Shown: positions 43,189 through 53,940, counted from the stretch's first letter. The stretch is 64,000 bases of DNA from Acidimicrobiaceae bacterium (GCA_026713105.1 JAPOPC010000002.1:1-64000), one strand, 5' to 3'. Notes: generated by a model from the letters alone, not told the origin. Made by a program: numbers and translations.

Positions 43189-44367
43189 ATGCTGACACGG
43201 CGGGGCCTCTCGGTGGGAATCGGCTCTGTGGTGGCCGCTGGAGCTGGGCGCCTCTTCGGCATGGGCGAGCTGCTCGTTCTTGCCGTCGCGGGCCTCGCGC
43301 TTGTCTGCAGCGCTGCGGTATGGACCCGCACGCGCAGGATCCGCCTGCGGATCCAGCGCTCGGTGCAACCTGTGCGGGTCCACGCAGGCGGACAAGCACG
43401 GGTGCAACTCGCCCTCACCAACCTCGGCGGGCCATCCCCGGTGCTGCATGTGACCGACCCGGTCAGCGGCACGCTCGGGGCACGACTGCGCGTCGGCCCG
43501 TTGCTCGCCGCAGAGCGCCTGAACACGTCGTACCTGCTGCCGACCCACCGCCGGGGTCGCCTGGAGATCGGTCCGGCGGTGGTCGATGTCGTCGATCCGT
43601 TGGGTTTGTCGCGCACCCCGATCGGGTCCGGCCCGCGGACGATGCTCGTCGTGTATCCCGCGACGCAGACACTGGTGCCGCCACGCCTTGCTCGGGGCCC
43701 TGAGCCGCTGGGACTTGCAGCCGACGCTCACACGCTGCAACGCATCGGGGAAGATTTCTACGCACTGCGCGACTACACGGCTGGCGACGATATCCGCCGC
43801 ATTCACTGGCCGTCGACTGCCCGTCTCGGCCGTCCCATGGTGCGCGAAGACGAGGTCCCGCGCCGCAGCCGGGTCACTGTGGTGCTCGACACCCGCAGTA
43901 CTGCCCTCGACGAAGCTCATTTCGAGCTGGCCGTGTCGGCCGCAGCCAGCGTGGTGCTCGCCAGCGCCGCTCGGCACGATCCGCTCCGGTTGCTCACGGT
44001 CGCTGGGGCGGATACGGGCTTCGTGACCTCGGGGGAAGGCCTGGCGCAGCTGTTCGACCACCTCGCCGACGTCTCCACTTCGGCATCGGGATCGTTGCGC
44101 AGCGCACTCGCGGCCGCAGCGGCCACTGCGGTGGGCGCGGTGGTCGTCGTGCTCGGAGGGACGGCCCTTGATGCGGCTCGGGATGCTGAGGCGATCGCAG
44201 CTGCAAGCACGCGCAGCTCGTCGATGACGGTCATCCGCATCTGCAGGTCCGGCGATTCCCTGCCGTCGGCCGGTCCGGGATTCCTCGACATCACCTCCGC
44301 CGCCGAGCTCGGACCCAAATGGGCAGCAGCCCAGGCGTCTGAACAGACCGCAGCAGTTCGCTCATGA
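43189..44367 (+). CDS. DUF58 (vWA-like) membrane protein
   Basis: 392 residues. Two N-terminal membrane segments (about residues 8-45), a beta-rich middle (VHAGGQARVQLALTNLGG), then the DUF58 signature FYALRDYTAGDDIRRIHWPS near residue 195 followed by STARLGRPMVREDE, and a vWA-like fold with VTVVLDTRS. The final 30 residues are Ser/Ala-rich. It functions with MoxR, probably at the cell envelope. The stop overlaps the next start by four bases. Confidence 0.9.
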   Translation: MLTRRGLSVGIGSVVAAGAGRLFGMGELLVLAVAGLALVCSAAVWTRTRRIRLRIQRSVQPVRVHAGGQARVQLALTNLGGPSPVLHVTDPVSGTLGARLRVGPLLAAERLNTSYLLPTHRRGRLEIGPAVVDVVDPLGLSRTPIGSGPRTMLVVYPATQTLVPPRLARGPEPLGLAADAHTLQRIGEDFYALRDYTAGDDIRRIHWPSTARLGRPMVREDEVPRRSRVTVVLDTRSTALDEAHFELAVSAAASVVLASAARHDPLRLLTVAGADTGFVTSGEGLAQLFDHLADVSTSASGSLRSALAAAAATAVGAVVVVLGGTALDAARDAEAIAAASTRSSSMTVIRICRSGDSLPSAGPGFLDITSAAELGPKWAAAQASEQTAAVRS

Positions 44368-46640
44368 GGGGACGAAGTCTTTGGCAGGTGGAGATCTCCC
44401 TGTGGCTGCTGACGCTGGTGTCCGTCCTCATCGCTCGGCGGCTCTTCGACACGTGGGACTACGCACCCTTGTGGCTGATCCTGGCGATGGGCGGGCATGC
44501 GTCGGCCGCAGTGACGAGGCGGCAGCGCTGGCCGCTCGCGGCGGCTGCGACGGCGTCGGTGGTGATGCTGATCATTGTCGAAGGGCTGGCGCTCTACTCC
44601 GACACTTTGTGGCTGCGCGTGGCGCCCAGCGCCGAGACGCTCCGTCACGCCGCGGCTGACATCGCCGCAGCATGGAGGGCATTCGGCATCGTCGAGGCGC
44701 CGACACCTGCCACTGCCGGGTTCTTGGCAGTCGGCGGCGTCGCCGTCTGGCTCGCAGCATTCGTCGCTGACACGCTGGCGCTGCGTGCGAAGTCGATGGG
44801 CCCCGCATTGCTGCCAGCATTCGGCGTGCTCGCATTCGTGGGGGCATTGGGCACCGATGCGTGGCGCATTCGCAGCGCTGCCGCCGTCATCGTGTGCGCC
44901 GTCGCCTTCGCAGCCGCATACGGCATCCACCACACCGGCGACCGCACGCCGGTCGGATCATCGGAGCAGCGGCGTGCGTCGGTGCCGATGCGTACAGCGC
45001 TGCGCTTGGGCACCGCCGCGGCGGTGGGCGCAGCGCTGCTGGTGCCACTGCTGCCAGGCAACGACGCTCCGGCGATCGTCTCATGGAAAGACCTCGACGG
45101 CAGCGCCCCCGCGTCGCGCGTGACGATCAGTCCCCTCGTCAACGCCCAAGGTCGCTTGGTGGGCACCTCGGGCGCAGAGCTGTTCCGCGTCCAAGCAGAC
45201 GCGCCCGCGTATTGGAGGGTTTCGGGCCTCAGCCGCTTCGACGGGACGTTCTGGGGATCCGAACAGGTCTACGGAGATGCGACCCGACACTTGGGAGCGC
45301 GCGCCGATGACGACCTGCTCACCCAGCGGTTCACCGTCGGGGCGCTCGACAGCATCTGGCTGCCGGCCGCGTATGAACCGGTCGGCTACCACGGCCCTGA
45401 TGTGCTGTACGACCCCGAAACCGGCACGCTGGTTACTCAGCACAGCAATGAGCTCGAACCCGGGATGACCTACACCGTCCACTCGGATCCCGATGTTCCC
45501 TCCGTCGCCGGGCTCGTGGCAGCCGGCGACGAGGTTCCGCCCGACATCGCCGAGACGTACCTAGCGCTGCCCGAGGGTTTCAACGAGCGCGTCGCCGGTC
45601 TCGCTGCTGACGTCACGGCCGACGCGACGGGCCCCTATGCCAAGGCGCTGGCGCTGCAGAACTTCTTCCTCGAGAACTTCGTGTACGCGCTGCGGGTGCC
45701 CAGCGGGCACGACACCGAACGCATGGAACAGTTCTTGTTCTCCGAACGGCGCGGCTATTGCGAGCAATTCGCGGGCACCTACGCGGCGATGGCCCGAGCG
45801 ATCGGGTTGCCTTCGCGTGTTGCCGTGGGTTTCACGCCGGGCGAACTCATCGACGGCACCTACGTGGTCAGGGGCGAGCACTATCACGCGTGGCCAGAGA
45901 TCTGGATTGGGGGGCGCTGGGTGTACTTCGAGCCCACGCCGGGGCGCGGGGCTCCAGGGGCTGTGGTGTACACCGGCGTGGCACCCCAGCAGGTGGTGCC
46001 CGGCGACCCAGACGCGGCAGGTGAGGCGGGCTCCGGGTTCATCGGGGCGCAGGGCCTCGAAGATCTGGAAGGACTGTCAGGCGATCTCGAGGGATTCGTG
46101 GACGTCCTCGATTTCGAGGGTTCACAGTCGCCCACCGGCAGCTGGTCGGAGTGGCTCGTCGTGCCGTTCTACGCCGTACTGGCAGTCGGCATCGGATGGC
46201 TCATCACCGTGCCGTCGGTCGTGCGCGTCCGCCGAGCGCTGCACCATCGACGGGCCCGCCACGATGAGCGCGCTGCGGTCGCCGCTGCGTGGGACGACGT
46301 TGCGGAGACCCTCTTCAGTCTCGGCATCGACCAGCGGGCCACGGAGACGCATACCGAATTCGCTGATCGTGTCGACCGCCGGCTGCGCATCGATTCCGGT
46401 GAGATGCATGCTCTGGCCACTGCCGCCCAGGAAGCGGCTTTTGCCTCTGAGCCTCCGGCGCCGCAGACGGTTGCAGGCGCCAAGGAGCATGCGCAGCACC
46501 TCGAGACGCGCATCCAGTCTGCTCGCAGCCGATGGGATCGCCTGGGGACTGCCTGCCGCCCGGCGGCGATGGTCGCCGGACCTCGCTCGCGGCGTCGCCG
46601 ACGCAGCACGCTCGACGACGAGATGACGAAAGCCGGCTAG
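44364..46640 (+). CDS. TgpA-type transglutaminase-like membrane protein
   Basis: 758 residues. About six N-terminal membrane segments (to residue 235) precede an extracytoplasmic part with the transglutaminase core: RRGYCEQFAGTYAAMARAIG (catalytic Cys) near residue 465, GEHYHAWPEIWIGGRWVYFE (His and acidic residue) near 505. One more membrane segment lies near 595, then a cytoplasmic DUF4129-like tail. TgpA-type proteins are linked to envelope integrity. It is the last gene of the moxR-DUF58 operon and overlaps DUF3040 at the 3' ends by four bases. Confidence 0.92.
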   Translation: MRGRSLWQVEISLWLLTLVSVLIARRLFDTWDYAPLWLILAMGGHASAAVTRRQRWPLAAAATASVVMLIIVEGLALYSDTLWLRVAPSAETLRHAAADIAAAWRAFGIVEAPTPATAGFLAVGGVAVWLAAFVADTLALRAKSMGPALLPAFGVLAFVGALGTDAWRIRSAAAVIVCAVAFAAAYGIHHTGDRTPVGSSEQRRASVPMRTALRLGTAAAVGAALLVPLLPGNDAPAIVSWKDLDGSAPASRVTISPLVNAQGRLVGTSGAELFRVQADAPAYWRVSGLSRFDGTFWGSEQVYGDATRHLGARADDDLLTQRFTVGALDSIWLPAAYEPVGYHGPDVLYDPETGTLVTQHSNELEPGMTYTVHSDPDVPSVAGLVAAGDEVPPDIAETYLALPEGFNERVAGLAADVTADATGPYAKALALQNFFLENFVYALRVPSGHDTERMEQFLFSERRGYCEQFAGTYAAMARAIGLPSRVAVGFTPGELIDGTYVVRGEHYHAWPEIWIGGRWVYFEPTPGRGAPGAVVYTGVAPQQVVPGDPDAAGEAGSGFIGAQGLEDLEGLSGDLEGFVDVLDFEGSQSPTGSWSEWLVVPFYAVLAVGIGWLITVPSVVRVRRALHHRRARHDERAAVAAAWDDVAETLFSLGIDQRATETHTEFADRVDRRLRIDSGEMHALATAAQEAAFASEPPAPQTVAGAKEHAQHLETRIQSARSRWDRLGTACRPAAMVAGPRSRRRRRSTLDDEMTKAG

Positions 46641-47014
46641 CTGGAGTCGTCGCGGAAACGGCGCCTCATACGGTCGCCGAAGGAGTCCGAACTGTCGGGC
46701 TTGGTGCGCTTCGCGATCGAATCGGAGACTTTCTCGAGACCCAGCCTGCCCATTTTGCGGACATTTCGCTCGATCACGACTGCACTCGCGAACACCACCA
46801 GGAATGCGACGAAAGACAGCGCAAAGTGCACCTGCAGGCCCAAGCCGATGCCAACCAGACCCAGGATCCCGCCGAGCACAGCCCAGCGGATGTTGCGCAG
46901 GGCATGGCGAGTCAGCGTGGTCTCAGACACTTCCCGCGCGAACTCCGGGTCAGTGTCGTAGAAGTCCTTCTCGATCTCGAGCAGGATCCGTTGTTCGTCT
47001 TCGGAAAGCGGCAC
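46637..47014 (-). CDS. DUF3040 membrane protein
   Basis: 125 residues from GTG 47014. The start PLSEDEQRILLEIEKDFYDT is the DUF3040 signature, followed by two close membrane segments (about 45-85) and a basic C-terminal tail (RMRRRFRDD). The family is actinobacterial and its function is unknown. It is transcribed together with, and downstream of, dinB. Confidence 0.88.
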   Translation of the reverse strand: MPLSEDEQRILLEIEKDFYDTDPEFAREVSETTLTRHALRNIRWAVLGGILGLVGIGLGLQVHFALSFVAFLVVFASAVVIERNVRKMGRLGLEKVSDSIAKRTKPDSSDSFGDRMRRRFRDDSS

Positions 47015-47119
47015 GCACAGACTCCGACTGCTGTCTCACCGATGTTGGGTCCAGTGTAGGACCGCGCCCAGCACTACTTCCACGCACCCCGCGTGCTTCG
47101 CGCCGACGCAGCAGTGATC

Positions 47120-48514
47120 TCAGCGGCCCCAGCGGCGTTCGCCGGGCTGACCGCCTCGCAAGGCAGCCGAGCCGTGCGCAATCACGGCACGGCCAAAACG
47201 GTCTCGAATGGCGTCCAGGGCGTCAGCAAGCTGGATGTCGAGCTCAGAGTCGCCGGTCGGGCCGCAGTCCGTGTCGCCGCTGCGCGCTGGCTCAGCACCG
47301 GACCGCAGGCCCAAGTCGAATGCGAGCTGGAGTGGGGCCGAGGGCTGCGCGGAGTCTTCGTCGACGGCGGCTGTGTCGGCCTCGGTCCCGCCCGACGCCG
47401 TCCCCCCCAGAATCGACACCGCCAGGTTCGACACCGCCACTCCCAGCAAACGGATTCCCCCGCCGAGATCGAGGGTGCCGATGAGCCGCTGTGCCACCTG
47501 CGCGACAGTCGTGCCGGTTTGGACCGGCTCGTCGAGCGTGTGCGCTCGCGTCCGCAGCGAGAAGTCAGGATGCTTCACCTTGACCGTGACGGTCCGCCCC
47601 GACAGCCCGTGGGCGCGCAGACGGGACGCGACGGCATCGGCGAGCCGAATCGCTTCGCCTCGAATGAGATCTGCATCATTCAGATCGAATTCGAATGTCT
47701 GCTCGTGGCTGATCGAACGCGGGATCCCGCCCCGATGAACCGGCCGGTCATCACGTCCCTGTGCGAGTGCCGCCAGGTGCGCGCCGTGCGCCGTGCCGAC
47801 GGCGGAGATCAGCCGTTCCAGCGGCACCGCCGCCAAGTCGCCCACGGTGTGCACATCGATCTCGTGGAGCCGACGCAGCGTCACCGGTCCCACGCCCCAC
47901 AGCGCCTCCGCGCGGTGGGCCCGCAGGAATTCCAGCTCGTCCGCGACACAGACCACCCGAACACCGAGCCCTGGCTCGGGGCCGGTCGCGCGCACGGCCG
48001 GCTTCGCCGCTTCCGAGGCGAGCTTTGCCAAGGTCTTGTTGGAGGCGACGCCGACGGAGCATTCGAGTGCCACCGCGTCGCGGATGGCGTCGCGCAGGTG
48101 CCACGCGATCTCAGGCGACGGGCCGAAGAGCCGGTGGGCACCGGAAACATCCAGAAAGGCCTCATCCAGCGCAATCGGCTCGACATGAGGTGTGACCGAC
48201 TCAAAGACCTCCGCGATTGCCGAAGAGGCCTCGACGTAGCCAGAGAAATCCGACGTGATGACCGCAGCCCCCGGACACAGCCGGCGCGCCTGTGCGGTCG
48301 GCATCGCCGCGTGAACGCCTGACGCCCGCGCCTCGTAGCTGGCCGATGCGACGACACCGCGCCTGCCTGATCCTCCGACGATCACCGGGCGCCCGACCAG
48401 CGACGGATCGCGCTTGCGTTCCACCTCCACGTAGAACGCGTCCATGTCCACGTGCAGGATCGGGAGTTCGCTGGGATCGGTTGGGTCGGGCAATCGATGC
48501 GGTGATCGGCTCAT
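47120..48514 (-). CDS. dinB: DNA polymerase IV
   Basis: 464 residues, Y-family translesion polymerase. ILHVDMDAFYVEVERKRDP near residue 20 carries the first catalytic Asp and steric-gate Tyr; ALDEAFLDVSGAHRLFG near 118 has the Asp-Glu pair; GVASNKTLAKLASEAAKP near 155 and the little-finger domain to about 365 follow. QLAFDL near residue 400 resembles a sliding-clamp-binding motif. It copies past damaged bases. An acidic linker precedes the tail. Confidence 0.93.
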   Translation of the reverse strand: MSRSPHRLPDPTDPSELPILHVDMDAFYVEVERKRDPSLVGRPVIVGGSGRRGVVASASYEARASGVHAAMPTAQARRLCPGAAVITSDFSGYVEASSAIAEVFESVTPHVEPIALDEAFLDVSGAHRLFGPSPEIAWHLRDAIRDAVALECSVGVASNKTLAKLASEAAKPAVRATGPEPGLGVRVVCVADELEFLRAHRAEALWGVGPVTLRRLHEIDVHTVGDLAAVPLERLISAVGTAHGAHLAALAQGRDDRPVHRGGIPRSISHEQTFEFDLNDADLIRGEAIRLADAVASRLRAHGLSGRTVTVKVKHPDFSLRTRAHTLDEPVQTGTTVAQVAQRLIGTLDLGGGIRLLGVAVSNLAVSILGGTASGGTEADTAAVDEDSAQPSAPLQLAFDLGLRSGAEPARSGDTDCGPTGDSELDIQLADALDAIRDRFGRAVIAHGSAALRGGQPGERRWGR

Positions 48515-48537
48515 GGGACTGCCCTGGGTGGCTGCGG

Positions 48538-49032
48538 TCAGCGCCCCTCGGGCGTCACCACCAAGCCGCTGCGGTGATCGCCGGTCACGGTGTAACGGAA
48601 CACGTGGCCGCGCGGAGCACCGCCGTCCAGGTACGCGAGCAGCGGTTCAGCCATCCATGCGTATTGGCCTGTCAGCAGATCTTCGAGTTCGCCGATGCGC
48701 ACCCATCGAGCGTCGAAGACGATGCCATCGGGATCGTCGATATCGAGGTCGCCGCTCCACTGCTGGGCCTCGTGAACCTCGACCTTCAAGAACCAACCGG
48801 GTCCGTCGGTGCCATCGGCCTCGACGGTGTAGAGGGGGCCGTCCCAGGCTGCGACCTGCAAGCCGGTCTCCTCGGCAACCTCACGGGTCAATGCCCCGAG
48901 CACCGTCTCGCCTGGATCGACGACTCCGCCCGGCGTACTCCAGTCGGTGCTGCCATTGCGTCGACGGTTGTTGACCATGAGCACAGTGCCGTCGTGCGCG
49001 AGAATGCCGCCGGCAACAGCCCATCGGTGCAT
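48538..49032 (-). CDS. NUDIX hydrolase
   Basis: 164 residues from ATG 49032; GTG 49044 is possible. The NUDIX box is complete: GGVVDPGETVLGALTREVAE then ETGL (GX5EX7REXXEEXG). It probably removes diphosphate from a nucleotide derivative; MutT-like cleansing of oxidised dNTPs would suit its place just upstream of dinB, but the substrate is not shown by sequence. Confidence 0.88.
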   Translation of the reverse strand: MHRWAVAGGILAHDGTVLMVNNRRRNGSTDWSTPGGVVDPGETVLGALTREVAEETGLQVAAWDGPLYTVEADGTDGPGWFLKVEVHEAQQWSGDLDIDDPDGIVFDARWVRIGELEDLLTGQYAWMAEPLLAYLDGGAPRGHVFRYTVTGDHRSGLVVTPEGR

Positions 49033-49144
49033 GTCAGAGGGCACTCCGGCAGTCTGCCACGCAAGCCGGGCGCCTGAGCCGACACCCAACGCAGCGCACC
49101 GCACGCTTGGGCGATTGACGGTCTGGGTCCCGTCTGGCCGTACC

Positions 49145-49569
49145 ATGGCACGGGTGAGCGTGCAGGGCGACGACTGGCCGCACAGCGGTCCGCAGACACC
49201 AGGCCCCCCCGCCAGCGCCGACGATCCGATGGACGGCGGCATCGGGCTCACTGCTGCGCCCACCGCGTTGCCCTCCGTGCTCGCCCGCGCCGTGGCCTTC
49301 GCCGCAATTGTCGTCGCCGCAGTCTGCGGCGGGCTTGCGGGCTGGGCGACGGGCGCCCTGCAGTGCAGCCTGGACTGCGTCGGCCCCGCGCTGGGCGGGA
49401 CCATCATCGGAGCGCTGGCAGCCGCGGCAGGCGTCGCTGCGCTCGCAGCGCTCGTGCTGCGCTCCATGAGCGAGTGGGCCGACCAGGCCTCAGTACAGCT
49501 TCGCCCAGGCAGCACCCCACAGGGGCGCCGCCGGGCCGGGGCTCGTTCTGACAACAAGGCGGTACGGCA

Positions 49570-49573
<4 letters not shown>
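49145..49573 (+). CDS. Small membrane protein before the two-component system
   Basis: 142 residues from ATG 49145 (GTG 49154 is an alternative). A Pro/Gly/Asp-rich N-terminus is followed by two membrane segments (about residues 45-70 and 80-105) with GWATGALQCSLDCVGPALGG between them, two Cys in the loop, and a basic C-terminus. No family recognised. Its stop overlaps the TTG start of the response regulator, so it belongs to that operon and may modulate signalling. Confidence 0.65.
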
Positions 49574-50250
<677 letters not shown>

Positions 50251-50251
50251 C

Positions 50252-50366
50252 ATGAGGCTGCGGTGGCCGCGCCCGCTGCGGCGGCTGCTGTGCCCGATGG
50301 CGGCACCCGCTCGCAGAGTGGTGACATGAGGCTGCGGTGGCCGCGGCCGCTGCGGCGGCTGCCGCT
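50252..50366 (+). repeat. Imperfect direct duplication at the kinase start
   Basis: About 40 bases from GACATGAGGCTGCGGTGGCC at 50249 recur at 50323 with a 74-base period. The first copy has its own ATG (50252) opening a 25-codon frame that ends in TGA 50327-50329, overlapping the true kinase ATG at 50326 as ATGA. Confidence 0.75.
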
Positions 50367-51741
50367 ACGCGCCCGAGTCGTCGGGGCGTTCACGCTCGGC
50401 GCGATGCTGGCGGCGTTCCTGCTGGTCGTCATGACCTACAGCCTTTCCCGTGGCTCGATGCTGGGCCTGCGCCAAGATTCCTCCGAGGCCCAGTTCTTCG
50501 CGAACGCGACCCAGGTGCAGGGCTCGCTGCGTGCGGAGAGCCCCGACTTCGCCGTCCTCCTGGAATCGCTTCCCAGCCTCAGCGGCAGCCGCTCCATCGT
50601 CCGCACCGGACCCGACATCTGGCGATCTCCGTCGCTCGTGCCCAGCGACCTGCCCGACGAGTTCGTGGATGCGGTGGAGCGGTCTGAAGAGGCCCACGCG
50701 ATGCGATACCGGCTCGACGGTGTTCCCCAGCTCGCGCTGGGTCTGCGCCTGCGTCCGTCTGCGGTGTCCCAGCTCAGCGAAACGCTGTACTTCGAGGTAG
50801 TCCCCCTCTCTGAGATCGAGGCCACGCTCGCCAGCCTGCGCCTGATCCTCGGCGTGGGAGCCGCGCTGACGGTGCTGATCGGCGTCGCCGTCGGCGCCTG
50901 GGCCGGCGGACGGCTGTTACGACCGCTGGCAACGGTGTCCGATGCTGCGAACTCGATCGCTCACGGCCGGTTCGACACGCGCGTCGAACGCAGCGACGAC
51001 CCCGATCTCGCCGTGATCGTGGAGTCGTTCAACGACATGGCCGATGCCATGGAACGCCGGATTGCGCGTGACGCCAGGTTCGCGTCCGACGTGAGCCACG
51101 AGTTGCGTTCACCGCTGCAGACCCTGCGGAGCTCGATCGACTACCTCAGCGGCCATCGCGACGAACTGTCGGCTCAAGGTGCAACTGCACTGGATCTGCT
51201 CGCTTCGGAGGTCGACAGGTTCCAGCAGCTCGTACAGGACCTGCTGGAGATCTCTCGCCCCGATGCGGACTGTTCGGTCTTCGAACGCGGCCTCGTCAAC
51301 ATCACCGAATTGGTCCAGCATCGCGTCAGCACGCACGGGCCCGACGTCACACTGGACATCAGCGCGACTGCGACCGATGCAGTCGTGATCGGCGACAAGC
51401 GAGGACTTGCGCAGGTATTCGACAACTTGTTGCGAAATGCCGACAAGCACGGCGGCGGCGTTGCCCGGGTGGAGATCTCCCGGCCGGGCAATTCGGTTCG
51501 AGTCGCCGTCGAGGACGACGGCCCGGGGGTCGCGCCGTCTGAACGCGAGCTCGTCTTTGAGCGTTTCACACGCGGTGCTGCGGCGCGTAAGCGAGGAGCA
51601 GGCAGTGGCGCTGGTCTCGGACTGGCGCTGGTGTACGAGCACACCCGCCGACATGGGGGAACTGTGCACGTGGAGGCACGCCCCGACGGCCAGCGCGGAG
51701 CGCGTTTCGTCGTCAGACTTCCCATTGCAGGGCACCGATGA
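50326..51741 (+). CDS. Sensor histidine kinase (MtrB-like)
   Basis: 471 residues from ATG 50326. Membrane segments at about 17-40 and 165-190 enclose an extracytoplasmic sensor part; a HAMP domain follows (GGRLLRPLATVSDAANSIAH), then the phospho-acceptor helix FASDVSHELRSPLQTL near 260. The ATPase has FDNLLRNADKHGGG (N box) near 365, VEDDGPGV near 400 and GSGAGLGLALVYEH near 430. It should phosphorylate the regulator just upstream. The stop overlaps the lipoprotein start. Confidence 0.92.
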   Translation: MRLRWPRPLRRLPLRARVVGAFTLGAMLAAFLLVVMTYSLSRGSMLGLRQDSSEAQFFANATQVQGSLRAESPDFAVLLESLPSLSGSRSIVRTGPDIWRSPSLVPSDLPDEFVDAVERSEEAHAMRYRLDGVPQLALGLRLRPSAVSQLSETLYFEVVPLSEIEATLASLRLILGVGAALTVLIGVAVGAWAGGRLLRPLATVSDAANSIAHGRFDTRVERSDDPDLAVIVESFNDMADAMERRIARDARFASDVSHELRSPLQTLRSSIDYLSGHRDELSAQGATALDLLASEVDRFQQLVQDLLEISRPDADCSVFERGLVNITELVQHRVSTHGPDVTLDISATATDAVVIGDKRGLAQVFDNLLRNADKHGGGVARVEISRPGNSVRVAVEDDGPGVAPSERELVFERFTRGAAARKRGAGSGAGLGLALVYEHTRRHGGTVHVEARPDGQRGARFVVRLPIAGHR

Positions 51742-52376
51742 AGCTCCCCCGCTGCGTAATGAAATGCCTCGGCGCAGCCATCGGTTGCGTGATTGCGATC
51801 ACCGGGTGCGGTTTGCCCACCGACGACGCTCCTTCCCGTGTCGAGGTGCCGTCAGGCGTCTTTCCCGAACGCAACAACCAACCCGTCGTGGGTGCAGCTC
51901 CCGATACGCCGACAACCTCGCTGCATGCGGTCTATTTCCTGCGCGACGGCCTGCTCGTGGAATTGCAACGTCCCCTCGCAGCACCGGTCTTCCTCGATGC
52001 CCCTCTCAACAACCTGCTGGCGGGCCCGACACCGGCCGAAGCCGAGAACGGACTCGAATCCGCGATCCCGGCCGGCACCGAGGTCGTGGACGTGCAGCTC
52101 TTGCGGAACAACGTTGTGTCCATCCACCTCAATGAGGTGTTCTTCGAAGTCGAAGGCGCCCAGCGGGTGCGCGCGGTGGCACAGCTCGTCCTCACCGCCT
52201 CAGCGCTCGCACGAGACAGCCAGGGCGTGCTGTTCTTTCTCGACGGCGTCGCGCAGTTGCTTCCCGACGGGGCCGGGACAATTGCTCAGGTCCAGCCCGG
52301 CGAGCTTCCTCGCGCGCTGCGGGTAGACGACTTCAGCGAGTTGATGCCGCTCACTCCCCTGCGCGCTGTCTCTTGA
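51738..52376 (+). CDS. GerMN-domain lipoprotein (LpqB-like, short)
   Basis: 212 residues. A lipoprotein signal peptide with lipobox ITGC (Cys 24) is followed by a GerMN domain: TTSLHAVYFLRDGLLVELQR, LNNLLAGPTPAEAENGLES, then VSIHLNEVFFEVEG. In the MtrAB-LpqB system LpqB interacts with the kinase's outer domain. This protein stops after GerMN and lacks the C-terminal beta-propeller of LpqB. The ATG overlaps the kinase stop, and its 3' end overlaps the opposing trkH gene by 26 bases. Confidence 0.87.
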   Translation: MKLPRCVMKCLGAAIGCVIAITGCGLPTDDAPSRVEVPSGVFPERNNQPVVGAAPDTPTTSLHAVYFLRDGLLVELQRPLAAPVFLDAPLNNLLAGPTPAEAENGLESAIPAGTEVVDVQLLRNNVVSIHLNEVFFEVEGAQRVRAVAQLVLTASALARDSQGVLFFLDGVAQLLPDGAGTIAQVQPGELPRALRVDDFSELMPLTPLRAVS

Positions 52377-53940
52377 GCCCTCGTGTGGACGCGTGGGTCT
52401 CCCGGCGAGTCAGCCGGCGTGGTCCGCGCTGTGCTGCCTGCCGCCCGTAGCGCGAGCGAGTGCCAGCCCGCATCGCAGCAACGAACATCAGCATCGTGGG
52501 AAACACTTCGAGGCGGCCGAACAGCATGAGCACCATCATCACCGGCCGGGACGCACGCTCGAACGCCAGCGCCGATGAGGTCGGCCCGGCCTCGCCCAGC
52601 GCCGGGCCGACGGTGCCGATAGCCGAGACCGCCCCAGAGAATCCGGTCTCGAGATCGTTGCCCAATGCGGTCATCAGCACCCCGCCCGCCAGAGCAAGGC
52701 CCAAGTAGAGCAACACGAATCCCAGCGCCCGCGCCGCCACGTCCTCAGCCACTGTGGTGTCGCCGATGCGCATCGGCAGCACGGCTCTGCGGTGGCGAGC
52801 GCGAATGACCTCCCGGACCGCGTAACGGGCCACGATCTGCAAGCGCAGCACTTTCATGCCGCCTGCGGTCGAACCCGTCATGCCGCCCACCAGGAACAGT
52901 GTCAGCAGCACGAGCTGCGCGGAGGGCGTCCAGAATTGCGAGTGGGTGTAATCGGTGAGGCCGTAGCCCGTATTGGACCCCAGCGACGCTGCATAGAACG
53001 CCGCCTCCCGGATGTTCTGGCCCAGGTCGAGCTTGCCGGAATTGAGTACGAGCAGCGCGATCGCGGCACCACCGATGAGGCTCAGGTACCAGCGCAGCTC
53101 CGAGTAGCCCCGGAGCTTCGACCGGGTGCGCATGATCGTGTGCCAATGGATCGAGAAGCTCGCGCCGCACATGATCATGCCGACGATCACCACCAGCTCG
53201 ACCGCTACCGAGTCGAAGTAGGCAATCGATGCCGAGTGCGTCGAGAAGCCCCCAGTTGCCACGGTGGTAAAGGCGTGCGCTACCGCGTCGAACAGGCTCG
53301 TACCCGCTGCCAGCAGGGCGAGCGCGACCGCCACCGTAAACCCGCTGTACAGCATCCACAACCGCCGGGCCGTGGCGGCGATGCGCGGCGTGAAGCGATC
53401 GGCCGTCGGGCCGGGTGCCTCGTTGGCGATGAGCTCGAGACCGCCGACCTTCAGTGCGGGCAGCACGCTCACGGCGAGGACGATCAGGCCCATGCCGCCG
53501 AACCACTGCGTCATGCTGCGGAAGAAGAGGATCCCGTGGGCAACCCCGTCGATGTCGGCCAAGATCGTGGCACCCGTACAGGTGAAGCCCGAGACCGATT
53601 CGAAGAGTGCGTTGTCGGCCTCGCTCCAACCGATCACGCCGCTGAACAGGTACGGCATCGTTCCCGCTATCGAAACCGCCAGCCATGCCCAGGCCACCGC
53701 CGCGAACGCCAGCGGCGAGTCGGACCGATCCGAGGCCGTGGTCGAGCCCATCATGGCGCTGCCGACGCTCGCAGTGATCGCGGCGGAGGTCCCCAACGCA
53801 AGCGCTCCCCCGCCGCCGTCGACGAGCGCGACGCCTGCGGAGACTGCCATGCCCGCCGCCACCAGCAGCAGAGCCACCCCGCTCACGTGCACCGGCGTGG
53901 ATTCGAAGCGTCGCTCCCCCAGCGATGCCATGGTGCTCAT
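52351..53940 (-). CDS. trkH: TrkH-family potassium transporter, copy 1
   Basis: 529 residues, four repeated M1-P-M2 units. Filter-like loops are GFTCTGATIL, VATGGFSTHS, LGSNTGYGLTD and GGMTGSTAGGMKVLRL, all with the expected glycine. It would form a K+ (or Na+) channel-like transporter gated by the TrkA subunit. ATG 53940 overlaps the stop of the second trkH gene (ATGA), and an upstream in-frame start at 53976 lies within that gene. Third gene of a trkA-trkH-trkH operon. Confidence 0.9.
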   Translation of the reverse strand: MSTMASLGERRFESTPVHVSGVALLLVAAGMAVSAGVALVDGGGGALALGTSAAITASVGSAMMGSTTASDRSDSPLAFAAVAWAWLAVSIAGTMPYLFSGVIGWSEADNALFESVSGFTCTGATILADIDGVAHGILFFRSMTQWFGGMGLIVLAVSVLPALKVGGLELIANEAPGPTADRFTPRIAATARRLWMLYSGFTVAVALALLAAGTSLFDAVAHAFTTVATGGFSTHSASIAYFDSVAVELVVIVGMIMCGASFSIHWHTIMRTRSKLRGYSELRWYLSLIGGAAIALLVLNSGKLDLGQNIREAAFYAASLGSNTGYGLTDYTHSQFWTPSAQLVLLTLFLVGGMTGSTAGGMKVLRLQIVARYAVREVIRARHRRAVLPMRIGDTTVAEDVAARALGFVLLYLGLALAGGVLMTALGNDLETGFSGAVSAIGTVGPALGEAGPTSSALAFERASRPVMMVLMLFGRLEVFPTMLMFVAAMRAGTRSRYGRQAAQRGPRRLTRRETHASTRGLKRQRAGE